Positions 57,658-64,000 of a DNA stretch of 64,000 bases are shown one piece after another; within the stretch, counting starts at the first letter, position 1; each line of letters begins with the position of its first letter. The position numbers and the translations under genes were made by a program. The DNA is taken from positions 84,387,657 through 84,451,656 of the forward strand of contig NC_092091.1 of assembly GCF_045679555.1 (NCBI RefSeq). The letters are read 5' to 3'. The stretch comes from Salvelinus alpinus. Lineage: Eukaryota; Chordata; Actinopteri; Salmoniformes; Salmonidae. The notes beneath the pieces were generated by a model. That model did no database searches. It saw only the letters and a list, made by a program, of their open reading frames with translations, and had not been told where the DNA came from.

Positions 57658-58660
57658 GTATGTACAGAGATTTTACTTTCATTTAACTGTTTACATATTT
57701 TAATGAGAATTAATAGATTTTAAAGTAGTTATTAACTATGTAATTAATATTATTTTCATGTTTCATGCCGAGAGAGACAGAGAGGATCTATTACATTAAC
57801 TTATGTTCATCTGTGATGGCTGAGAGAGATTTGGGTCACAGGTGCTGTTTTGAGTGGTTAAAAAGGTCACATAGCTTGAGAGAGAGAGGATCTATTACAT
57901 AAAGTTATCACAGATAAATGTAAAACACATTATATTAATAATTCCCTAACAAGTGGAAGTCATTGTCTCTCATAACTGTTGCAATACAAAACATTGAAAC
58001 ATTGTTAAATATTTGTTACTTTGGTTTGCATTGAGTGAAATGTTATACATATTGAAAGAGAAGGTGCAATATTACACAATTAAATAATAGATCTCACACA
58101 CACACAAACATGGCTTCATTGTTGTTCACAGTTTATTATCATAGTTTCTCACCATTTTTAATTATTGCTTATAATCATAGTTTGAACATAGTTGGCCATA
58201 GTTTCCAATCATAGTTTCTAATCATAGTTTCTATGTGTACTTTCTAATTGTATTTTCTAGTCTGAGAAGTTTTGGTACAATAATATAGTCAAATACAACC
58301 TAACAGGCCAGAAGCAATTGTTTGTCCCTGTAGTTTTGAATTTTTCCTTGTCAGAAAATTGTTGAGAGGCTAAGATAATGACCTTTGGAGGTGATCTTCC
58401 CAGGATGTCAACATTCCGTTATCTTCTGTTGGAGAGGGGAGGGGCAGTACAGTGAGCTGAAGCCTTTGATTGCCCTGATACTGGGAGCCTGTCATATATA
58501 ATAAAATATATAAAATATCTGTAAGATATTTTGAGCTACAAACATACTTCTATTTGGAGAGTTTTTTTTTACCATTCAGGGATCTACTATCACACAGTCA
58601 TGAAATCATAAATAAATGAATGTGTACACTAAAGTATGTGAATTTGATGGACTTTCTAAC
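57658..58660 (+). other. Intron or 3' region of the Crypton-like gene
   Basis: AT-rich, with a small ATAATCATAGTTT/CCAATCATAGTTTC repeat (58135-58250) and a short CA run. No confident exon. Confidence 0.4.
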
Positions 58661-58664
58661 CTTA

Positions 58665-60090
58665 ATACCTGCGCTACGGATCCCTTTTACGGGATCACTT
58701 TCCTAAACAACCGCTAGAGTTGCAGGGCGCCAAATGCAAAAATATTACTAAAAATATTTATAATCATGCAATCACAAGTGAAATATACCAAAACACAGCT
58801 TAGCTTGTTGTTAATCCATCTATCATGTCAGATTTTGAAAATATATTTTACAACGAAAGAAATCCAAGCTTTTGTGAGCGTAGCTTTCAATGCTACAACA
58901 GCTAGCCCCAAATTAGCATGGTCACGAAAGTCAGAAAAGCAATAAAATTAATCGCTTACCTGAGATAATCTTCGGATGTTTGCACTCACGAGACTCCCAG
59001 TTACACAATAAATGTTATTTTTGTTCGATAAATATTACTTTTATAACAATAAAAACGCCATTTGGGTTGCGCGTTATGTTGAGAAAACTACAGCCACGTT
59101 CCGGTCCTGAAAGGAAGATGAAAATTTCCAAACGTATCAGATTAAAAAATATTACTAAAAATATTTATAATCATGCAATCACAAGTGAAATATACTAAAA
59201 CACAGCTTAGCTTGTTGTTAATCCACCTATCGTGTCAGATTTTGGAAATATACTTTACAGCGAAAGAAATCCAAGCTTTTGTGAGTGTAGCTTTCAATGC
59301 TACAACAGCTAGCCTTATATTAGCTTGGTTAGCTTGGTCACTAAAGTCAGAAAAGCAATAAAATGAATCGCTTACCTTTGATAATCTTTGGATGTTTCCA
59401 CTCACGAGACTCCCAGTTACACAACAAATGTTATTTTTGTTCGATAAATATTTTTTTTATCACAAAAAAACGCTATTTGTGTTGCGCATTATGTTGAGAA
59501 AACCTAAGCCGTGTTCCGTTCGCCAAATTCCAAAAAGTATCCGTAATGGTCATAGAAACATGTCAAATGTTTTTTATAATCAATCCTCAGGTTGCTTTTA
59601 ACAAACATAATCGATAATATTTCAACCGGACCATAACCTATTCTTTAAGAGACAAACGGAAAATGGAGAGCTCCTCTCGCGCGCGCAGGAACTATTCGGA
59701 GGATACCTGACTAGTTTTGAAAAATCTCGTTCATTTTTCAAAGTAAAAGCCTGAAACTATGTCTAAAGCCTGGTCACAGCCTGAGGAAGCCATTGGAAAA
59801 GGAATCTGGTTGATACCCCTTTAAGTGGAAGAAAGACGGTCAAGGAAACACAGGTTTTTTTAATATCACTTCCGGGTTATATTTTCTCAGGTTTTCGTCG
59901 GCAGAATACGTTTTGTTATACTCACAGACAATATTTTGACAGTTTTGGAAACTTTGGAGTGTTTTCTACCCTAATCAGTAAATTATATGCATATTCTACG
60001 ATCTGGGCCAGAGAAAATGTCTGTTTACCTTGGTAACGATATTTTAAGAAAATAAAAAAATTCTGACCCCTAGCGTCAAGAGGTTTTAAA
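58665..60090. mobile_element. Composite salmonid interspersed repeat with an internal tandem copy
   Basis: A roughly 400-bp segment (AATATTTATAATCATGCAAT, CACAGCTTAGCTTGTTGTTA, AAGAAATCCAAGCTTTTGTG, CACTCACGAGACTCCCAGTT) occurs at about 58735-59110 and again at 59150-59530. It ends near GACCCCTAGCGTCAAGAGGT. Class unknown; no transposase seen. Confidence 0.6.
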
Positions 60091-60149
60091 GGCCCAAGGA
60101 CCAAAGTACAAATGCCAATGAAGTCCCTGCTCAGCCCTAGTCCTTTCAT

Positions 60150-60333
60150 TCTGTAAATTCTGGTTCCTCTCTAGGTTTCTTCTTAGGTTCCGGCCTTTCT
60201 AGGGATTTTTTCCTAGCCACCATGCTTCTACACCTGCATTGCTTGCTGTTTGGGGTTTTAGGCTGGGTTTCTGTACAGCACTTTGAGAAATCAGCTGATG
60301 TAAGAAGGGCTTTATAAATAAATTTGATTTGAG
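60150..60333. mobile_element. Salmonid interspersed repeat end (same family as 52634)
   Basis: Reverse orientation: TTTCCTAGCCACCATGCTTC, GGGGTTTTAGGCTGGGTTTC, AATCAGCTGATGTAAGAAGG GCTTTATAAATAAATTTGAT. Confidence 0.75.
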
Positions 60334-60339
60334 TCAATG

Positions 60340-60712
60340 CCATGTCTGTTGTCTTTTTTCATAGCCAGAGAGAGAGAGACAGAGAGAGAGAGAGAAACCA
60401 GTCTAACCAAAAACCACCAAAATACAACCTAATGAGAACTAACAGGCTATCAACAAGGATCTATGTTCAACAAAACTGAAATTCAGCCATCAAGCCAATG
60501 ACCATCCAACTAGACTCAACATTCAGCCAACCAACATTTGACCAATCAAGAAATACTCTGAAAGTCCCCCTCTTTCAGTCAATCATAAAACAACTACCTT
60601 GACCACAACGTTGTGTTCAATGGAGACAACGGTTGTTCTTCAATAAAACAGAAGCTTCTACAGCCGTCTGGTTGAAGTGTGTTAAATACAGAGTCCCTTT
60701 AGGCACCAACAC
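60340..60712. other. Unassigned spacer
   Basis: A short GA run and single-copy sequence; nothing recognised. Confidence 0.4.
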
Positions 60713-60714
60713 AC

Positions 60715-61115
60715 ATCCTCCACTACACATGTACTGGAGTACACAGACACACATCCTACACTACACATGTACTGGAGTACACAGACACACATCCTACACT
60801 ACACATGTACTGGAGTACACAGACACACATCCTACACTACACATGTACTGGAGTACACAGACACACATCCTACACTACACATGTACTGGAGTACACAGAC
60901 ACACATCCTACACTACACATGTACTGGAGTACATAGACACACATCCTACACTACACATGTACTGGAGTACACAGACACACATCCTACACTACACATGTAC
61001 TGTAGTACACAGACACACATCCTACACTACACATGTACTGGAGTACACAGACACACATCCTACACTACACATGTACTGGAGTACACAGACACACATCCTA
61101 CACTACACATGTACT
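60715..61115. repeat. 38-bp minisatellite, about 10 copies
   Basis: Unit CATGTACTGGAGTACACAGA then CACACATCCTACACTACA. The centre TGTACTGGAGTACA is a short palindrome. Open in three frames; not a gene. Confidence 0.94.
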
Positions 61116-61139
61116 GGTACTAGTAAGAGCATGTTTTAA

Positions 61140-61225
61140 TACAACCAGAGTTCTGAACACACACACACGCACACACATATATACATACACACACACACAA
61201 AGACACACACACAGACACACAGGGA
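61140..61225. repeat. CA-rich microsatellite
   Basis: Impure (AC)n with GCACAC, ATATAC and CAGACAC interruptions. Confidence 0.9.
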
Positions 61226-61295
61226 CTTTGCAATGAGGGTTTCAGCATGACAGTTAGTTCAAGAGGGGAATCACACAAGACTGACAGCCTGTAAT

Positions 61296-61301
61296 TTTAT
61301 T
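61296..61301 (-). terminator. Poly(A) signal of SRCR gene 3
   Basis: AATAAA on the minus strand, in the same context as 44389-44394. Confidence 0.62.
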
Positions 61302-61329
61302 AAAAGCATTCAGTTGATTACATGACAGT

Positions 61330-61760
61330 TTAGAGAGCAACATCATGACAATAATCTACTTCATAATCAATAATCAATATCATAACATTTATAATCAATA
61401 ACATCATTATCTCTATATACCACCAACATCATAACAATAATCTACATCATAATCAATATCATAACATTTATAATCAATAACATCATTATCTCTATATACC
61501 ACCAACATCATAACAATAATCTACATCATAATCAATATCATAACATGTATAATCAATAACATCATTATCTCTATATACCACCAACATCATAACAATAATC
61601 TACATCATAATCAATATCATAACATTTATAATCAATAACATCATTATCTCTATATACTACTAACAACATCATAACAATAATCTACTTCATAATCAATAAT
61701 CAATATCATAACATTTATAATCAATAACATCATTATCTATATACCACCAACAACATCATG
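61330..61760. repeat. About 79-bp AT-rich minisatellite, about 5 copies
   Basis: Units CATCATAACAATAATCTACA, TCATAATCAATATCATAACA, TTTATAATCAATAACATCAT then TATCTCTATATACCACCAA. About 1.5 copies in gene 2 (44425-44570). Confidence 0.9.
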
Positions 61761-61799
61761 AAGTAAACAACAACAAACCAAAACGACTTGAGGAAAAGA

Positions 61800-61975
61800 A
61801 CCATAATAATACCTGGAATAGAATACCTATAATAATACTATATAATATAATACTATACTATATAATAATACCTGGAATAGAATACCTATAATAATACTAT
61901 ATAATATAATACTATACTATATAATAATACTATATAATATAATACTATACTATATAATAATACTATATAAATATA
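61800..61975. repeat. AT-rich low-complexity tract
   Basis: ATAATACTATATAATATAAT and related words; not present in gene 2. Confidence 0.85.
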
Positions 61976-61984
61976 ATAATAATA

Positions 61985-62090
61985 ATATATAGAATCTAAG
62001 AGAACACTAAATAAGATAAAGAATCTAAGAGACACTAAATAAGATAAAGAATCTAAGAGACACTAAATAAGATAAAGACTTGAAGACAAA
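61985..62090. repeat. 28-bp minisatellite, about 3 copies
   Basis: Same unit as 44685-44995. Confidence 0.9.
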
Positions 62091-62152
62091 AGCAAAAATC
62101 AATACATTCTGGAACACAAAACAGACGTAATTGAGCTACTCGCTTAAAATAA

Positions 62153-63255
62153 TCAAAACCCCATGTTACCCAAACCCCATGGTACCCAGAACCCCATGTT
62201 ACCCAAAACCCCATGTTACCCCCAACCCCATGTTACCCAGAACCCCATGTTACCCAGAACCCCATGTTACCCAAAACCCCATGTTACCAAAACCCCATGT
62301 TACCCAAAACCCCATGTTACCCAAAACCCCATGTTACCCCAAACCCCATGTTACCCAGAACCCCATGTTACCCAGAACCCCATGTTACCCAAAACCCCAT
62401 GTTACCAAAACCCCATGTCCCAGAACCCCATGTTACCCAGAACCCCATGTTACCCCAAAACCCCATGTTACCAAAACCCAATGTCCCAGAACCCCATGTT
62501 ACCCCCAACCCCCATGTTACCCAGAACCCCATGTTACCCAGAACCCCATGTTACCCAAAACCCCATGTTACCAAACCCCATGTTACCCAAAACCCCATGT
62601 TACCCAAAACCCCATGTTACCCCAAACCCCATGTTACCCAGAACCCCATGTTACCCAGAACCCCATGTTACCCAAAACCCCATGTTACCAAAACCCCATG
62701 TCCCAGAACCCCATGTTACCCAGAACCCCATGTTACCCCAAAAACCCATGTTACCAAAACCCCATGTTACCCAGAACCCCATGTTACCAAAACCCCATGT
62801 TACCCAGAACCCCATGTTACCAAAACCCCATGTTACCCAAAACCCCAAGTTACCCAGAACCACATGTTACCCAGAACCCCATGTTACCCCCAACCCCCAT
62901 GTTACACAGAACCCCATGTTACCCAGAACCCCATGTTACCAAAACCCCATGTTACCAAAACCCCATGTTACCAAAACCCCATGTTACCCAAAACCCCATG
63001 TTACCCAAAACCCCATGTTACCAAAACCCCATGTTACCCAGAACCCCATGTTACCAAAACCCCATGTTACCCAGAACCCCATGTTACCCAAAACCCCATG
63101 TTACCAGAACCTCATGTTACCAAAACCCCATGTTACCCAAAACCCCATGTTACCCAAAACCTCATGTTACCCAAAACCCCATGTTACCCAGAACAACATG
63201 TTACCAGAACCCCGTGTTACCCAGAACCCCATGTTACCAAAACCCCATGTTACCC
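62153..63255. repeat. 17-bp minisatellite, about 65 copies (SRCR gene 3 3' UTR)
   Basis: Plus-strand unit CCCCATGTTACCC(A/G)AAA with 16-18 bp variants (TTACCAAAA, TGTCCCAGAA). The mRNA strand reads GGGTAACATGGGGTTTT, a dense run of G-tracts. Long plus-strand ORFs (PCYPKPHVTQNPML) are artefacts. Gene 2 has about 13 copies. Confidence 0.95.
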
Positions 63256-63476
63256 TGGTGGTAAAAACCAAACTAAAAGGAATAATGGTGGTTGCAGTCA
63301 CTCCTTTTAGATTTCTTCCAAGGTTCTAGAAAGATAAACTAATTCTGAACTTGTTATTAAAATTAGAACCACTTCAGGTTTGTCACCACATTTTAAACAC
63401 CAGTCCACTGCTGACCATCGATTTAAAACACAAAACTGACCTAAGATCAGCATGTAGGGTCAGCTTCATTCTACTC

Positions 63477-63611
63477 CTACTCCGTCCCCTGGGCTGCTCT
63501 CTCCTCTCCCGGTCCAGCTTCAGCTCTGGAGCTCAGAGAGACCATCTCCATGGCATTGACATCAAGATCCATGCTACTCACCCTGTTCACTCTCTTCTGC
63601 CTCCTGGTGGG
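63477..63611 (-). CDS. SRCR gene 3, last coding exon (cytoplasmic tail)
   Basis: Minus strand, acceptor CTCCCTAG at 63612-63614, start 63611, stop TAG at 63479-63477, 44 codons plus stop. Almost identical to gene 2 (45531-45665); differences include GTC to ATGTC context (DVNA kept) and GCAGCATGG to GTAGCATGG. No tyrosine motif. Confidence 0.85.
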   Translation of the reverse strand, partial: PTRRQKRVNRVSSMDLDVNAMEMVSLSSRAEAGPGEERAAQGTE

Positions 63612-63734
63612 CTAGGGAGACACAGCACCAACAGTCAGACATTTACTCTCTAGTATCTCCATTCTCTCCCTCTTCTCTCTTTCTCTATCCCTCTAAGTTT
63701 AAATGACTTGTAACGTCTGAGTAAATGTCTTTAC

Positions 63735-63823
63735 CTTGTAGTACAGGTAGGAGGTGGTGATGGCTGTCAGTAGGAGCAGCAGCACTACAACGTGTCTGAT
63801 GATGAAGGCTGGCAGAGGAGAGG
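63735..63823 (-). CDS. SRCR gene 3 transmembrane exon
   Basis: Minus strand, phase 1 to 0, encoding SPLPAFIIRHVVVLLLLLTA then ITTSYLYYK as in gene 2. It anchors a type I membrane protein. The acceptor (TTTGCAG) and donor (GTAAAG) are kept. Confidence 0.87.
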
Positions 63824-63926
63824 CTGCAAACAGAAACACCTTTGATGAGGGGACTGATCATCATCACATAGATCTGTGGGAAATCTGTCAATGACAAAGT
63901 TATAAGTCTGGTTCATGTTCAGTTAC

Positions 63927-64000
63927 CTGTGATGGTGAGGGAGAGGAGCTCACTCTCAGAGGAGAAGTTATGAGAGAAAACATAATTCTCATAAACACAG
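63927..64000 (-). CDS. SRCR gene 3 Ig-like exon (partial, window edge)
   Basis: Minus strand, donor GTAACT at the 3' side. The visible part encodes CVYENYVFSHNFSSESELLS then LTIT, the end of an Ig-like domain. It is closer to the usual consensus (YENY, FSSESELL) than gene 2 (YDNY, FFSESDLL). The 5' part and the SRCR exons are beyond the window, so whether this Ig domain is complete cannot be seen. Confidence 0.75.

Larger units (their letters stand above)
61302..63476 (-). other. SRCR gene 3 3' UTR (array-rich)
   Basis: About 2.2 kb against 1.1 kb in gene 2. It holds a 79-bp AT-rich array (61330-61760), a TATAATAC-rich tract (61800-61975), a 28-bp array (61985-62090) and the 17-bp G-rich array (62153-63255). 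Confidence 0.62.

Noticed and set aside
58261-58365. Terminal exon of the Crypton-like gene
   Set aside because: It has an acceptor-like TTTTCTAG and fits phase 0, but the 34 codons show no family resemblance and the TAG context is weak.
62131-63329. Three overlapping ORFs of 365-388 codons with PCYPKPHVTQNPML repeats
   Set aside because: All three frames of a 17-bp array are open, so this is composition, not coding. The array is antisense in an SRCR 3' UTR.

Overview
The window looks like a salmonid fish nuclear genome (Oncorhynchus/Salmo/Salvelinus type). Evidence is several salmonid-style Tc1-like transposon relics, tRNA-derived SINE sequence, LINE relics, the salmonid two-exon zinc-finger gene architecture (acidic first exon starting MSS.SY.PPAK.EV.W, then a C2H2 array exon) and fish SRCR receptor genes with conventional GT-AG introns. 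All names come from reading the sequence; no database was searched. By my boundaries about 25 kb of the 64 kb is tandem repeat, in more than 30 separate arrays with units from 4 to 94 bp.

Layout. (1) 1-5.7 kb: 5' end of an SRCR receptor gene (gene 1, minus strand, leaving the window to the left). A possible secreted-peptide first exon lies head to head with it on the plus strand. (2) 5.7-15 kb: four large minisatellites. The last has a unit carrying a SINE-derived Pol III A box and is interrupted by a pogo/Tigger-like MITE. (3) 16-35 kb: a C2H2 zinc-finger (ZNF) cluster. ZNF-A (minus) has its exon-2 acceptor amplified 11-fold. ZNF-B (minus) looks intact. ZNF-C is a 5'-truncated pseudogene. 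ZNF-D (plus) has a stop at codon 42. A promoter remnant of a further gene follows and ends at a LINE. Tc1 fragments and arrays fill the gaps. (4) 35-40 kb: a 5.1 kb L1-type LINE on the minus strand, recognisable as ORF1 and ORF2 but disabled. (5) 40.5-44.4 kb: more minisatellites. (6) 44.4-50.7 kb: a complete SRCR gene (gene 2, minus). Seven coding exons join with consistent phase into a 440-residue open frame: signal peptide, three SRCR domains, half an Ig-like domain, one membrane span, short tail. (7) 48.2-56.7 kb: a second copy of the left-end block with very different array lengths. (8) 56.9-57.7 kb: three phase-consistent plus-strand exons resembling a fish C2HC-finger/Crypton-like family. 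(9) 58.7-60.3 kb: interspersed repeats. (10) 61.3-64 kb: 3' end of SRCR gene 3 (minus, leaving to the right), whose 3' UTR holds a 1.1 kb G-rich (on the mRNA strand) 17-bp array.

The window is therefore a tandem immune-type SRCR receptor cluster (at least three genes on one strand) interleaved with a ZNF cluster, both made by repeated segmental duplication. The duplicates differ mainly in minisatellite length. Two of the arrays arose at exon ends, and one SRCR exon tail was duplicated next to a Tc1 remnant. This boundary-centred amplification is the most unusual signal here. I found no CRISPR array, no canonical tRNA or rRNA gene, and no prokaryotic system.
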